From Sporosarcina limicola (GTDB taxonomy: Bacteria > Bacillota > Bacilli > Bacillales_A > Planococcaceae), in assembly GCF_014873855.1 (NCBI RefSeq), contig NZ_JADBEL010000006.1, positions 1 through 64,000 on the forward strand: a stretch of 64,000 nt of DNA, in the 5' to 3' direction. The position numbers were made by a program, and so were the translations under genes. Under the pieces are notes generated by a model. The model saw only the letters and a program-made list of their open reading frames with translations, was not told the origin of the DNA and made no database searches. The stretch's first letter is position 1, and each line of letters begins with the position of its first letter. Shown here in pieces: positions 17,642 through 28,580 of this stretch.

Positions 17642-18737
17642 ATGGTTGGATAATTAGAAGTTCTTTGGGAAACTTAGTGAGAACTTCCACACCATCTGCT
17701 GTAACGACGACATCATCCTCAATCCGTACGCCTGTAATTTCAGGATGGTAAATACCTGGTTCAATTGTAAAGACCATTCCTTCTTCGATGACAAGTTCAT
17801 TTGTACCTGTCATCGAAGGAAACTCATGGACAGAGATTCCTAGTCCGTGACCAATCCGATGAGTGAAATAGTCTCCGTATCCTGCCGCATCGATTACATC
17901 TCTAGCAGCCTTGTCGATATCCATTGCTCTGACACCAGGGCGTACCAAGTCGACTGCGGCCTGTTCAGCTTCTCTAACTGTTTCATAAATTTCTCGCATT
18001 TCAGCTGTAGGTTCCCCAAACGCAACGGTCCTTGTCATATCTGAACAATAGCCGTTATAGACAACCCCAAGGTCAAAAAGAATGAAATCTCCTTGTTGAA
18101 TTTTGCGGTCTCCCGGAGTCCCATGTGGAGATGCTGTTTTCAGTCCGGATAGAACCATTGTATCGAACGACATTTTCTCTGCACCTTTTTTCTTCATTTC
18201 AAATTCGATAGCCATGAGTACTTCTAGTTCTGTTTTACCTTCCGCAATTTCCCTACAACCGACTTCGATTGCATAATCAGCTAATTCCGCTGCTTTCCGC
18301 AAATTGACAAGTTCATCTTCACTTTTAATATTTCGCATGTTGTTTAGTTGCTCATCAAGGCGAAAAAATTCAGTCCCAGTGAACAATTGTCCCATCCGCT
18401 CAAGACGCTCCACAGTTAAGTGTGATTTTTCAATTGCAATTGAAGTAGGAAGAGCGCTACGTTTGCGAACAGCGTCCATAACGACATCCCACGCATCTTC
18501 TGTATCTTCGTGACCAGCAGCTTCGAAAGACCATCCTGCCGCCTTCACATCAGGAACTTCCATGAATGGGCATATGATAAACGGTTCCGCATCTTTGAAT
18601 ACCATGACGCCAAGAAGCCGTTCATGTGGATTGCTATGGAAACCGGATACGTAAAATACGTTATCAGGTGTCGTGATGAATGCTGCGTCAATGTTCTCCT
18701 TCTGTAGGAACTGTTGAATTTCTTTAATTTTACCCAA
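17640..18737 (-). CDS. pepQ: M24 Xaa-Pro dipeptidase/aminopeptidase
   Basis: A 365-residue pita-bread metallopeptidase. An N-terminal creatinase-like domain (to about residue 130) is followed by the catalytic domain with the metal ligands in order: Asp in FDLGVVYNGY, Asp in YCSDMTRTV, His in RIGHGLGISVHE, Glu in FTIEPGIY and Glu in GVRIEDDV. It cleaves dipeptides or peptides with proline in second position. The start codon is TTG, placed 8 bases after AAGGAGGAG; no ATG is suitable. It converges on ald and shares its terminator. Confidence 0.92.
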   Translation of the reverse strand: MGKIKEIQQFLQKENIDAAFITTPDNVFYVSGFHSNPHERLLGVMVFKDAEPFIICPFMEVPDVKAAGWSFEAAGHEDTEDAWDVVMDAVRKRSALPTSIAIEKSHLTVERLERMGQLFTGTEFFRLDEQLNNMRNIKSEDELVNLRKAAELADYAIEVGCREIAEGKTELEVLMAIEFEMKKKGAEKMSFDTMVLSGLKTASPHGTPGDRKIQQGDFILFDLGVVYNGYCSDMTRTVAFGEPTAEMREIYETVREAEQAAVDLVRPGVRAMDIDKAARDVIDAAGYGDYFTHRIGHGLGISVHEFPSMTGTNELVIEEGMVFTIEPGIYHPEITGVRIEDDVVVTADGVEVLTKFPKELLIIQP

Positions 18738-18954
18738 TTAAATCTCCTCCTTTTCGTATAGTACTATTATAACAAAAAAGAGGATTTCTTGCTTTCGTAT
18801 CTAACTACGGACTAAATTTTTAGTATAATAAGATTGTGGAAGATAAAAAGAGGTAGATAGGTGTCATGTTCCCCTCTGATTGACTGCTTGCGCTTTTTTC
18901 AAGTACTTTGTGGTAAAATGACTTTTAGGTCATGATAGAGAAAAAGGTGAAGAC

Positions 18955-20262
18955 ATGTCGACAAAGCATGAATTGATTTTACGATATATTGAAGGACTTA
19001 CAGTTGGTGAAAAAATATCAGTTAGGCAAGTTGCCCGAGCTCTTTCCGTCAGTGAAGGGACGGCTTATCGCGCGATTAAAGAAGCGGAAAATCAGAAGTT
19101 TGTAAATACGATTGAACGTGTCGGCACAATCCGGATTGAAAAGAAAAAAAAGGAGAATATTGAGCGGCTTACGTTTGCGGAAGTGCTTAATATTGTTGAT
19201 GGACTTGTACTAGGTGGACGTGATGGTCTACATAAAACGTTGACGAAGTTTGTTATCGGAGCAATGCAACTAGAAGATATGATGCGGTATATTGACGCAG
19301 GGAGCTTATTGATTGTCGGAAACCGATTAAAGGCACATGAAACGGCGCTTTTAGCAGGTGCAGCTGTGCTTGTCACAGGTGGTTTTGATGCATCCGATGA
19401 CGTGAAAAAATTAGCTGACGAACTGGAGCTACCCGTTATTTCAACAAGTTACGATACATTTACCGTTGCTACGATGTTAAATAGAGCAATTTATGATCAG
19501 TTAATTGAAAAAGAAATTCTGCTAGTAGAAGATATCGTGACGCCACTAACAGAAACAATCACATTGTTAGCGAAAGAAAAAGTAACTCATTTCAATGACG
19601 TAAATCATAAGACATCCCATTCGGGTTATCCAGTTGTTGAAAGTAATGGGAATCTTGTGGGAATCATTACTTCACGGGATGCAATCGGGAAGTCGGAAGA
19701 TGAATTGATTGAAAAGGTGATGACGCGTCATCCGATTACTGTAACAGGGAAGACGAGCGTAGCATCCGCGGGGCACAGTATGATCTGGGAAGGCATTGAC
19801 CTAATGCCTGTTGTTACAGAATCGGGACTGCTTGTAGGGATTATAAGTCGACAGGATGTCTTGAAAGCATTTCAAATGACACAACGCCAACCTCAACAAG
19901 GTGAGACAATTGATGACATTGTGAAAAATCAGATAAAGATAATTCCAGATCAACCGCATCTATTCGAATTCACAGTTATCCCTCAAGTAACGAATCAGTT
20001 TGGTTCATTGTCGTATGGGGCTATGACGACCCTTATAACAGAAGTAGGTAATCGAGTAGTGAAAATGCGGAAACGTGGAGAAAGTGTTCCTGAAAATATG
20101 ACACTCTATTTCATCAAACACGTCCAACTTGGAAGTTTAGTCGTAATAGAACCCCGTATTCTCCATATAAGCCGGAGATTTGCCAAAGTTGATTTTGATG
20201 TCTTTACTGAAGGTGAGATTGTTGCAAAGGCAATGATTATGTATCAGCTGTTTGAACGCTAA
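18955..20262 (+). CDS. ytoI: HTH/DRTGG/CBS/hot-dog regulatory protein YtoI
   Basis: A 435-residue four-part protein: an N-terminal winged helix (about 1-60, SVRQVARALSVSEGTAYRAI), a DRTGG domain (about 70-180), two CBS motifs (about 195-305, SGYPVVESNGNLVGIITSRD and LMPVVTESGLLVGIISRQD) and a C-terminal hot-dog thioesterase-like domain. CBS pairs usually bind adenine nucleotides, so this should be a nucleotide-sensing regulator, but the target genes are unknown. The order ytoI-ytpI-nrnA-dnaE is that of B. subtilis, with ytpI here on the opposite strand. A hairpin at 20318-20356 without a T run follows. Confidence 0.85.
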   Translation: MSTKHELILRYIEGLTVGEKISVRQVARALSVSEGTAYRAIKEAENQKFVNTIERVGTIRIEKKKKENIERLTFAEVLNIVDGLVLGGRDGLHKTLTKFVIGAMQLEDMMRYIDAGSLLIVGNRLKAHETALLAGAAVLVTGGFDASDDVKKLADELELPVISTSYDTFTVATMLNRAIYDQLIEKEILLVEDIVTPLTETITLLAKEKVTHFNDVNHKTSHSGYPVVESNGNLVGIITSRDAIGKSEDELIEKVMTRHPITVTGKTSVASAGHSMIWEGIDLMPVVTESGLLVGIISRQDVLKAFQMTQRQPQQGETIDDIVKNQIKIIPDQPHLFEFTVIPQVTNQFGSLSYGAMTTLITEVGNRVVKMRKRGESVPENMTLYFIKHVQLGSLVVIEPRILHISRRFAKVDFDVFTEGEIVAKAMIMYQLFER

Positions 20263-20378
20263 GGTAAAAGCCCAAGTGTCTGAAAGTGAAAGCAGCTTAA
20301 GTTCACCACAACGTGTTACAGCCGAGAGGGATGATGTTCAATCCCTTCTTGGCTGTATGATCTACATCCTGTAGACTG

Positions 20379-20411
20379 AAAAACCGATGCTTTTGAAACG
20401 CATCAGTTTTT
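20379..20411 (-). terminator. ytpI terminator overlapping its last codons
   Basis: On the minus strand AAAAACTGATGC pairs with GCATCGGTTTTT. The first arm overlaps the ytpI stop codon. Confidence 0.75.
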
Positions 20412-20741
20412 GTTTAGTTCCGTTTCTTCCGCAACGAAACGTTTATAATGTTGATAGGTACGGTAATTATATATGAGGACATAGGCCCCGAATACGATGA
20501 AAATGGTGGCGATTACATATGTCGCTAATCCGCTGAATAGGATGAGTTGATTGATTCCGAAGAATAGCAGCAACCCGCCGAGGGAATAACCAGCCATACT
20601 TGCATACATTTTTTTGCGAATCGGAAACATGTGACTCGTGCGGAATTGCCGTGTTTTGAAATAAAAATAGAAGACCGCAGAAACGATAATGAGACATACG
20701 AAAATGAAATTCGACATTAAACCTAAATTTAAACTTTGCAT
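20403..20741 (-). CDS. ytpI: YtpI-family membrane protein
   Basis: A 112-residue protein with three predicted membrane helices (about residues 9-27, 52-70 and 74-92) and short charged loops (KTRQFRTSHMFPIRKKMYAS). It matches the YtpI family, of unknown function, found between ytoI and nrnA in Bacillales. The start ATG has GGAGGG 5 bases upstream. It converges with ytoI and diverges from nrnA, with only 93 bases between, so ytpI and nrnA-dnaE promoters must overlap there. Confidence 0.8.
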   Translation of the reverse strand: MQSLNLGLMSNFIFVCLIIVSAVFYFYFKTRQFRTSHMFPIRKKMYASMAGYSLGGLLLFFGINQLILFSGLATYVIATIFIVFGAYVLIYNYRTYQHYKRFVAEETELNKN

Positions 20742-20834
20742 GAAAGCCCTCCATTACATACAGAACTTCTTACATTGTAGCGGCTTTTGAAACAGATTGC
20801 GACTGGAATATATCGAAGCTTGGAGGAATCGGAA

Positions 20835-21776
20835 TTGAAAAGACAAATCATTGACACAATTGAAAAGTACGATAAGATCATTATCCATCGTCATGTAAGA
20901 CCTGACCCAGATGCCTATGGATCTCAAGTAGGGTTGAAGGAGTTGTTAAGGGCGAATTATCCCGAAAAACAGATCTATGCTGTTGGGGCGCATGAAAAAT
21001 CACTTTCATACTTAGCTCTACAAGACCAAGTCAATAGGGAGGATTACAACGGAGCATTAGTTATTGTCACCGATACTGGTAACACACAACGGATAGACGG
21101 AGAGTTTTATATGGAAGGTGATTTGCTTATGAAAATCGATCACCATCCTGATGCGGATCCTTATGGCGACGTGAAGTGGGTTGACACGACTGCAAGCTCT
21201 ACTTCCGAAATGATTGTATCCTTGTTTAAAGAAGGTAAAGAGTCCTTTGGTTGGGAAATGAACGTAGATGCTGCTAGACTCCTATTTGCGGGAATTGTAG
21301 GGGATACGGGTCGTTTCATTTTCCCAAGTACTACTGTTAAAACGTTCGAAGTAACAAGCGAACTCATCAAATATAATTTCGATCGTACAGCGTTGTTTAC
21401 AAGTATGTATGAGGTCGAACGTGACTTACTTCATCTGCAAGGATATATTTATCAGAACTTCACGATGGACGACAACGGAGCCGCTTTCATCAAGTTGAAT
21501 AAGGAAATACTTGTCGAATTTAACGTGACAGCTTCAGATACATCTCAGCTTGTTGGTTCGTTAGGGAATGTTAAAGGGATTTGCGCATGGACAATTTTCA
21601 TCGAAGAGGAAGATCAAATCCGGGTGAGGTTACGTTCGAAAGGCCCCGTTATCAATACACTTGCTGCAGAATTTGGAGGCGGCGGACATCCTCTTGCTTC
21701 TGGAGCGTCCGTTTATTCATGGGAAGAAGCGGATCAGGTGATTGAAAAATTAAAGGAACTTTGTGCTACGAAATAA
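20835..21776 (+). CDS. nrnA: oligoribonuclease/pAp phosphatase NrnA
   Basis: A 313-residue DHH-DHHA1 phosphoesterase. HRHVRPDPDAYGSQ, DTGNTQRID, Asp102-His103-His104 (MKIDHHPDADPYGD), GDTGRFIF and the C-terminal GGGGHPLASGA are all present. It degrades nanoRNA and the 3'-phosphoadenosine 5'-phosphate left from sulfate assimilation. The start is TTG at 20835, 8 bases after TTGGAGG; it aligns with the B. subtilis start, while TTG at 20787 would add residues with no counterpart. dnaE begins 18 bases after its stop, so they are cotranscribed. ytrH and ytrI of B. subtilis are missing. Confidence 0.92.
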   Translation: MKRQIIDTIEKYDKIIIHRHVRPDPDAYGSQVGLKELLRANYPEKQIYAVGAHEKSLSYLALQDQVNREDYNGALVIVTDTGNTQRIDGEFYMEGDLLMKIDHHPDADPYGDVKWVDTTASSTSEMIVSLFKEGKESFGWEMNVDAARLLFAGIVGDTGRFIFPSTTVKTFEVTSELIKYNFDRTALFTSMYEVERDLLHLQGYIYQNFTMDDNGAAFIKLNKEILVEFNVTASDTSQLVGSLGNVKGICAWTIFIEEEDQIRVRLRSKGPVINTLAAEFGGGGHPLASGASVYSWEEADQVIEKLKELCATK

Positions 21777-21794
21777 TTGAGCGGAGGGATTGCA

Positions 21795-24700
21795 TTGAAA
21801 CTTGTCTATCCGCAAGTAGTGACCGGCGCAGACCTTCTACGTGGAATTATAAAACTTGATCGTCTAGCCCCGCTTCTGCAAAGGAGAGGGGCTAGATCTG
21901 TTGCAATCGTAAACTCCAAATTATATGGCATCCGTTCATTTTATAAAGTGATGGTAAAACACGGGATTCATCCTGTTATCGGATTGTCCGTTTTGCTGGA
22001 TGTTGGTGAAGGGGAAGTGGTCCTTTTATATGTCTATGCAAAAGACGATGAGGGATTTAGAAACCTACTAAAAATGAGTAGTGCAATTTCGACGAGGGAT
22101 TCCGGGATGCTACCCCTTCAATGGTTAAAAGCGTATAGTGCGGGCTGTATTATAATCTGTCCATTAACGGACGTTTCGTGGGATACACTGCGCACTAAGG
22201 AAGAATTCCACCGTATTATGAATGGTTGTGGAAACTCTATCGTGTTTATTGGGGTTGGCAGACGGGGCGGAACAATCCATCCAGACGAAGGTGGAATTGA
22301 AGCGATTGCAGGGGAAACGAATACGACCATCGTCGCTATTCATGAATCCCGTTATGTAGCAAAAGAAGATGCTTTCGCATATGAGGTTGCAGAGGCGATA
22401 CGGACAGGTTTCAAATTGAATGATCCTGCAAGGCCTGTAAGTATGGTTAAAGACGCATATGTCCCCGAAGAGAGCGAACTTGGACAATGGTTCTCAGACA
22501 AACCCGAGTGGCTTGAAAACATAGCAAAAATCCTATTATCATGCAATGCGACCCTTCCACCAAGTAAAACATTGATGCCGTTATTTCCAGTTCCGATAGG
22601 TGAAACAGCTACAACTTTACTCGAAAAGAACTGTGTAGCTGGGCTGCAAAGTCGACTTGGAAGTATAGAAGAATCTTATCAAAATCGCCTACGCTATGAA
22701 ATTGAAATCATTTGTCAGATGGGGTTTGCTGATTACTTCCTCATCGTCGAAGATTTTATTCGCTATGCTAAAAAACACGATATATTGACTGGTCCTGGGA
22801 GAGGATCTTCCGCCGGTTCACTGGTTGCCTTTGCGCTTGGAATCACAGATGTTGATCCTGTAAGATACGGTCTTATTTTTGAAAGATTCTTAAATCCGGG
22901 GCGAGTGAGCATGCCTGATATCGATATCGACTTTGCGGATAATCGTCGTGCGGAAGTGATTGACTATGTAGCGCAAAAATATGGCAAAGCAAATGTTGCA
23001 CAAATCATTACATTCGGTACGCTATCTGCACGGTCTGTCACGCGTAACGTCGCACGCGTATTTGATTTTTCGAATGAAGAGATGGCATTTCTATCGAAGG
23101 AAATTCCGAATAGACATGGCGTGATGCTAGAAGATGCCATTAGGGAGTCCAAAGCGCTTCGTGACTGGATTGCAATCGATCCTGTACGGAGCAAGTGGTT
23201 CGATGCAGCAACGTTGCTTGAGGGATTGCCGCGGAACGCATCAACACATGCGGCGGGTGTGATTCTATCTCCAATCCCACTTGTCGAGACGGTTCCTCTA
23301 CAAGATGGCGCGGATGGAATTTACTTGACGCAATGGTCGATGGGCGATGTGGAAGAACAAGGATTGTTGAAAATGGATTTTCTGGGTCTACGTAATCTAA
23401 CTTTATTAGACCGTATCAGGGCGATGATGACTTATGATACCGGGGTCCGCTTAGATTTCGAGAAAATCCCGTTGGATGATGAAAAAACATTTGAACTTTT
23501 CAGGTCTGGTGATATGGCGGGGGTTTTTCAATTTGAGTCAGACGGGATGAGAGATACACTCCGAATCGTCCAGCCAAATAGGTTCGAAGATATCTTTGCT
23601 ATAACGGCATTGTATCGGCCGGGACCGATGGACAATATCCCACTTTTTAGCCGGAGGAAGAATAATAATGAGGCCATCGCCTATACGCATCCGCAACTCG
23701 AATCGGTATTGGTGGAAACGTACGGAATCATTGTTTATCAAGAACAAATTATGCAGATTGCGGTCAATATAGCTGGGTTTACAATGGGTGAAGCAGATTT
23801 ATTGAGAAGGGCGATTAGTAAAAAGAACCGTGATATTCTTCAGGAAGAACGCGTTCATTTTACACAAAATGCGGTGAATAATGGATTTCCAGAAAGTGCA
23901 GCCATCGAAGTTTATGATCTTATCGTAAAATTTGCGGATTATGGATTTCCAAAAAGTCATGCTGTTGCCTATTCACTTATTTCCTACCGTCTTGCCTATT
24001 TAAAAGCGAATAAACCAGCCTACTTTTATGCGGGTCTTCTGTCATCAACCACAGGGAATCATGATAAGACAATGGCGTTAATGCGTGAAGCTGAATCACG
24101 CAATGTACAGATATTACCCCCTTCTATCAAACGGAGTAAGTATATGTATGCAGTTGAAAAGGATTCGATTCGTATTGGGCTTAGTGCCATCAAAGGCGTT
24201 ACACCGATATTTTATAATGCCCTTAAAGCAGCTAGAAAGACTAGTGGGAAATGGAAGACGCTATTCGATATGGCGGCTAATCTTGGGGGGAGTTATTTTA
24301 CCGAGAAAGCAATTCGCCCACTCATAAAAGCGGGAGCTCTTGATGATTTTGGGGAAACTCGGGCTGTACTTCTCACTTCAATCAATGCGGCAATTTCACA
24401 CGCATTATTCGTTCGACCAGACCAAGAGGGTGACTTATTAAGTGAAGCCTTTTTTTCAGTTGCAAGTCCAAAGTATTCTCCTGGTGGAACGATGCCACGA
24501 ATGATGTTGCTGGAATACGAAAGGGAAGTGCTCGGCTTCTATCTTTCTGAACATCCTGCAGAAGAAGTTAAAAAGAGGGTGCTTGGAGAATACGGGGATA
24601 TTTCTTCGGTTTTGACATATCCGGATCGGAAATCTGTGAAAATCGTAGGTCTTATTATAGAGATTAAGCATATTCGTACGAAAAAAGGGGAATCGATGGC

Positions 24701-24872
24701 ATTTGTTACGGTTCAAGATAACACGGATCAGATTTCCTGTACATTTTTCCCGAAGCAATACACTACTTCGAGTTCTCATCTTATCGAAATGGCGATGATT
24801 CATGTTGAAGGGATTGTTGAACGTCGTAGAGGAAAGGCGCAAATACTCGTTCAGCGGACAGAAAGTAAATAA
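21795..24872 (+). CDS. dnaE: DNA polymerase III alpha subunit DnaE
   Basis: A 1025-residue C-family polymerase, about 90 shorter than B. subtilis DnaE. The active site is intact: GPGRGSSAGSLVAFALGI, Asp375 and Asp377 in MPDIDIDF, then YQEQIMQIA and KSHAVAYSLISYRLAYLKA. A C-terminal OB domain follows (KIVGLIIEIKHIRTKKG). The N-terminal PHP domain is degenerate: where B. subtilis has HLQVHSGYS and DHHVMYG this protein has YPQVVTGAD and NSKLYG, so the metal ligands are gone. It extends RNA primers on the lagging strand before handing over to PolC. Start TTG at 21795 lies after GGAGGG. malS-type ytsJ, next in B. subtilis, is replaced by a GntR regulator. Confidence 0.93.
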   Translation: MKLVYPQVVTGADLLRGIIKLDRLAPLLQRRGARSVAIVNSKLYGIRSFYKVMVKHGIHPVIGLSVLLDVGEGEVVLLYVYAKDDEGFRNLLKMSSAISTRDSGMLPLQWLKAYSAGCIIICPLTDVSWDTLRTKEEFHRIMNGCGNSIVFIGVGRRGGTIHPDEGGIEAIAGETNTTIVAIHESRYVAKEDAFAYEVAEAIRTGFKLNDPARPVSMVKDAYVPEESELGQWFSDKPEWLENIAKILLSCNATLPPSKTLMPLFPVPIGETATTLLEKNCVAGLQSRLGSIEESYQNRLRYEIEIICQMGFADYFLIVEDFIRYAKKHDILTGPGRGSSAGSLVAFALGITDVDPVRYGLIFERFLNPGRVSMPDIDIDFADNRRAEVIDYVAQKYGKANVAQIITFGTLSARSVTRNVARVFDFSNEEMAFLSKEIPNRHGVMLEDAIRESKALRDWIAIDPVRSKWFDAATLLEGLPRNASTHAAGVILSPIPLVETVPLQDGADGIYLTQWSMGDVEEQGLLKMDFLGLRNLTLLDRIRAMMTYDTGVRLDFEKIPLDDEKTFELFRSGDMAGVFQFESDGMRDTLRIVQPNRFEDIFAITALYRPGPMDNIPLFSRRKNNNEAIAYTHPQLESVLVETYGIIVYQEQIMQIAVNIAGFTMGEADLLRRAISKKNRDILQEERVHFTQNAVNNGFPESAAIEVYDLIVKFADYGFPKSHAVAYSLISYRLAYLKANKPAYFYAGLLSSTTGNHDKTMALMREAESRNVQILPPSIKRSKYMYAVEKDSIRIGLSAIKGVTPIFYNALKAARKTSGKWKTLFDMAANLGGSYFTEKAIRPLIKAGALDDFGETRAVLLTSINAAISHALFVRPDQEGDLLSEAFFSVASPKYSPGGTMPRMMLLEYEREVLGFYLSEHPAEEVKKRVLGEYGDISSVLTYPDRKSVKIVGLIIEIKHIRTKKGESMAFVTVQDNTDQISCTFFPKQYTTSSSHLIEMAMIHVEGIVERRRGKAQILVQRTESK

Positions 24873-24991
24873 AAATCTTGTTAATAGTGTGGACAAGCCT
24901 TTTTAATGAATCGGGAAACTTGTTATGAACTTAACCCTTTCCATTTCCCACTTTACGAAGTTCATTCTTTTCTGTATGCTTATAGATAGAG

Positions 24992-25011
24992 GTGGTCTGA
25001 CCACTTATACT
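24992..25011 (+). promoter_or_regulatory. palindromic operator next to a -10 box, before the GntR gene and accDA
   Basis: GTGGTCTGACCAC (24992-25004) is an odd-centred perfect 13-base palindrome resembling FadR-subfamily GntR sites (TGGT-n-ACCA type). TATACT at 25006-25011 follows directly as a likely -10, so a bound repressor would cover the promoter. Confidence 0.6.
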
Positions 25012-25037
25012 CATGTTGAATTTCAGAGGAGCCCATT

Positions 25038-25697
25038 ATGCAGAAACCAAAACCTCCATCGAAAATGTTTCTTGATATTGTCGGTGAACTTAAATCGATT
25101 ATTAAAGAAGAAGGCATTATAACGGGTGGTAAATTACCGTCGGAACGGGAATTGGCAGAGCGGCTACAGGCAGGAAGGTCTACGATACGCGAAGCATTAC
25201 GAAGTCTGGAACTACTTGGACTCATCGAAACACGACGGGGAGAAGGGACATTCCTAGCAGATTTTAAGAAACATCAACTTGTTGAAGTTCTTGCGGCATT
25301 TATCATGCAACAACCTGACTCTATTAGCGATGTACAAAAGACACGTAGGATTCATGAAAAAGCTGCGATTGTGTCGGTTTGCAAGGATAGCGCATTACAT
25401 ACCTTGCCTGTATGGGAAAGTTTACTCGCTAAAATCGAGTTGGATGGGGAAATTCTTCGTGAAGATGTTATTCGAGAAATGATTGTTGCAACTGGGAACA
25501 GATTATCTTTGAAAATCTGGTTTTTATTGAAACAATATAGCAAAGTTCCGTTTGATAAAATGACGGGCGTTAGTGAAAAAGACATCGTTAAGAGTTTACT
25601 GGAGAATTTGCACCAAGGCACTGAAGAGAAAACGCTGGAAGCCTATTCGGAATGGATAGAACTAGTTGAAGGGGAAAGAGGGGAAAAAGAGGAATGA
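25038..25697 (+). CDS. FadR-subfamily GntR transcriptional regulator
   Basis: A 219-residue protein. Residues about 10-78 form a GntR winged helix ([41 protein letters not shown]); the C-terminal part is helical and looks like a shortened FCD ligand domain, in which I cannot point to the usual metal histidines. ATG at 25038 follows AGAGGAG. Its stop overlaps the accD start (ATGA), so it is translated with the acetyl-CoA carboxylase genes and probably controls them and itself through the palindrome 34 bases upstream. The ligand is unknown; an acyl-CoA or malonyl-CoA is a guess from context. Confidence 0.85.
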   Translation: MQKPKPPSKMFLDIVGELKSIIKEEGIITGGKLPSERELAERLQAGRSTIREALRSLELLGLIETRRGEGTFLADFKKHQLVEVLAAFIMQQPDSISDVQKTRRIHEKAAIVSVCKDSALHTLPVWESLLAKIELDGEILREDVIREMIVATGNRLSLKIWFLLKQYSKVPFDKMTGVSEKDIVKSLLENLHQGTEEKTLEAYSEWIELVEGERGEKEE

Positions 25698-26557
25698 TTC
25701 GGGATATATTCATGAAAAACAAAAAGAAGAAGACAACAATGACGATTCCTTCTACTGATGCAAAAAATGATGTTCCGGAAGGGATTATGACAAAATGTCC
25801 GAAATGTAAACATATAATCTTAACCAAAGATCTGATGAAGACGATGAAGGTATGTCCAAAATGCGATCATCATCTGAAGATGACAGCGTACGAAAGGGTG
25901 AATTGTCTTTTTGATGAAGGATCATTCGAGTCGATGGATGATCATTTGAAAACTGAGAATCCGCTTAACTTTCCAGGCTACACCGAGAAAGTCGAATCGG
26001 ATGCCAAGAAGACCGGTTTGAATGAAGCAGTTCTTACAGGAACAGGTAAAATCGATGGGCATGTAGTTGTTGTTGCGATAATGGATTCCCACTTTCGTAT
26101 GGGGTCAATGGGATCCGTTGTTGGAGAGAAAATTACACGCGCAATCGAAAAAGCGACGGGACTTGGAATTCCATTGATCATCTTTTCAGCAAGTGGTGGC
26201 GCTAGGATGCAAGAAGGTGTGTTATCACTTATGCAGATGGCGAAAACGAGTGTTGCGCTAAAACGCTATGCAGAAAAAGGGCTATTGTTTATTTCTGTTA
26301 TGACCCACCCGACAACAGGGGGCATATCAGCAAGTTTTGCATCCGTGGGCGATATTAATATTGCTGAGCCAAAAGCACTTATCGGATTCGCTGGCAGACG
26401 GGTTATCGAACAAACGGTCAGGGAGAAGTTACCCGACGATTTCCAAACCGCAGAGTTCCTTCTTGAGCACGGACAGTTGGATGCAGTTGTTCACCGCGCA
26501 GAAATGAAGAAAATACTGTCGAGGATTCTGCGACTTCATGTGAAGGGGGGGAACTGA
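25694..26557 (+). CDS. accD: acetyl-CoA carboxylase carboxyltransferase subunit beta
   Basis: A 287-residue protein with an N-terminal zinc ribbon, Cys35-x2-Cys38-x15-Cys54-x2-Cys57, and a crotonase-like carboxyltransferase half ([48 protein letters not shown]). With AccA it transfers the carboxyl group from biotin to acetyl-CoA, making malonyl-CoA for fatty acids. The start ATG overlaps the stop of the GntR gene, and its N-terminus [13 protein letters not shown] matches the B. subtilis pattern. accA begins one base after its stop. Confidence 0.96.
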   Translation: MIRDIFMKNKKKKTTMTIPSTDAKNDVPEGIMTKCPKCKHIILTKDLMKTMKVCPKCDHHLKMTAYERVNCLFDEGSFESMDDHLKTENPLNFPGYTEKVESDAKKTGLNEAVLTGTGKIDGHVVVVAIMDSHFRMGSMGSVVGEKITRAIEKATGLGIPLIIFSASGGARMQEGVLSLMQMAKTSVALKRYAEKGLLFISVMTHPTTGGISASFASVGDINIAEPKALIGFAGRRVIEQTVREKLPDDFQTAEFLLEHGQLDAVVHRAEMKKILSRILRLHVKGGN

Positions 26558-26558
26558 A

Positions 26559-27512
26559 GTGAGTAAAACGTTGACATTCGAAGAACCAATCGTCAAACTA
26601 CGTGAAAAAATCAAAGAACTAGAGGATTTCACAGAGACCAATTCAATCGATTTATCTGACGAAGTTGAAACGCTCAAAAATCGGTTGAAAAACTTGGAAA
26701 AAGAAATATACGGGAACATGGAAGCATGGGATCGAGTCCAAGTGGCAAGGCATCCTGAGCGTCCGACATCCCTTGATTATATCGATGCGTTATTTGAAGA
26801 CTTCATGCAGTTGCATGGGGACCGAACGTATGCTGACGACGCAGCAATTGTTGGTGGAATCGCTTCGTTCGACAAGACGCCAATAACAGTCATTGGTCAA
26901 CAGCGTGGGAGAGATACAAAAGAGAATGTGAAACGAAATTTCGGTTTGCCTCATCCAGAAGGCTACCGGAAAGCACTACGTCTTATGAAACAAGCGGAGA
27001 AATTCAATCGTCCGATTATTTGTTTCATCGATACGAAAGGCGCTTATCCGGGGAAGGCAGCTGAAGAGCGTGGCCAGGCCGAAGCGATTGCTCGAAACCT
27101 TGTTGAGATGGCGGGACTTACAGTGCCAGTCATTTCGATTGTCATAGGCGAAGGAGGCAGCGGTGGAGCGTTGGGGCTTGGCGTCTCTAATCACATTCTT
27201 ATGCTTGAGAATTCATGGTACTCGGTTATTTCACCAGAAGGGGCGGCTTCTATTTTGTGGAAAGATTCTTCTCTTGGGAAACAGATGGCTGAAGCTATGA
27301 AGATAACGGCACCTCATTTGAAAGAAATGGGAATTATCGATGATATGATTCCCGAAGTTCTTGGGGGCGCACATCGTGACCCGAAAGCACAAGCTATATA
27401 TATTAGGGATGCAATCCGTGCTTCATTGGAAAGCTTAGGATCAATGAATGGAAAAGAGCTTGTTGAGAATCGATACATGAAATTCCGCGGAATCGGAGTC
27501 TTTTCAGAATAA
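26559..27512 (+). CDS. accA: acetyl-CoA carboxylase carboxyltransferase subunit alpha
   Basis: A 317-residue partner of AccD. An N-terminal coiled segment (residues about 10-50) precedes the carboxyltransferase domain with [36 protein letters not shown] and [13 protein letters not shown] (oxyanion-binding glycines). The start is GTG at 26559 after an AAGGGGGG site within the end of accD. Translation of the two subunits is thus tightly coupled, matching their 1:1 complex. pfkA follows after 72 bases without a visible terminator. Confidence 0.96.
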   Translation: MSKTLTFEEPIVKLREKIKELEDFTETNSIDLSDEVETLKNRLKNLEKEIYGNMEAWDRVQVARHPERPTSLDYIDALFEDFMQLHGDRTYADDAAIVGGIASFDKTPITVIGQQRGRDTKENVKRNFGLPHPEGYRKALRLMKQAEKFNRPIICFIDTKGAYPGKAAEERGQAEAIARNLVEMAGLTVPVISIVIGEGGSGGALGLGVSNHILMLENSWYSVISPEGAASILWKDSSLGKQMAEAMKITAPHLKEMGIIDDMIPEVLGGAHRDPKAQAIYIRDAIRASLESLGSMNGKELVENRYMKFRGIGVFSE

Positions 27513-27566
27513 TAGGGATGCGGGTGACCGCATCTTTTCGTGATTCATTGAAAGAATTAGCGATAA

Positions 27567-28544
<978 letters not shown>

Positions 28545-28580
28545 TAATTTGTTCAATAATAGTAAAAGAGGCGATAGTTG

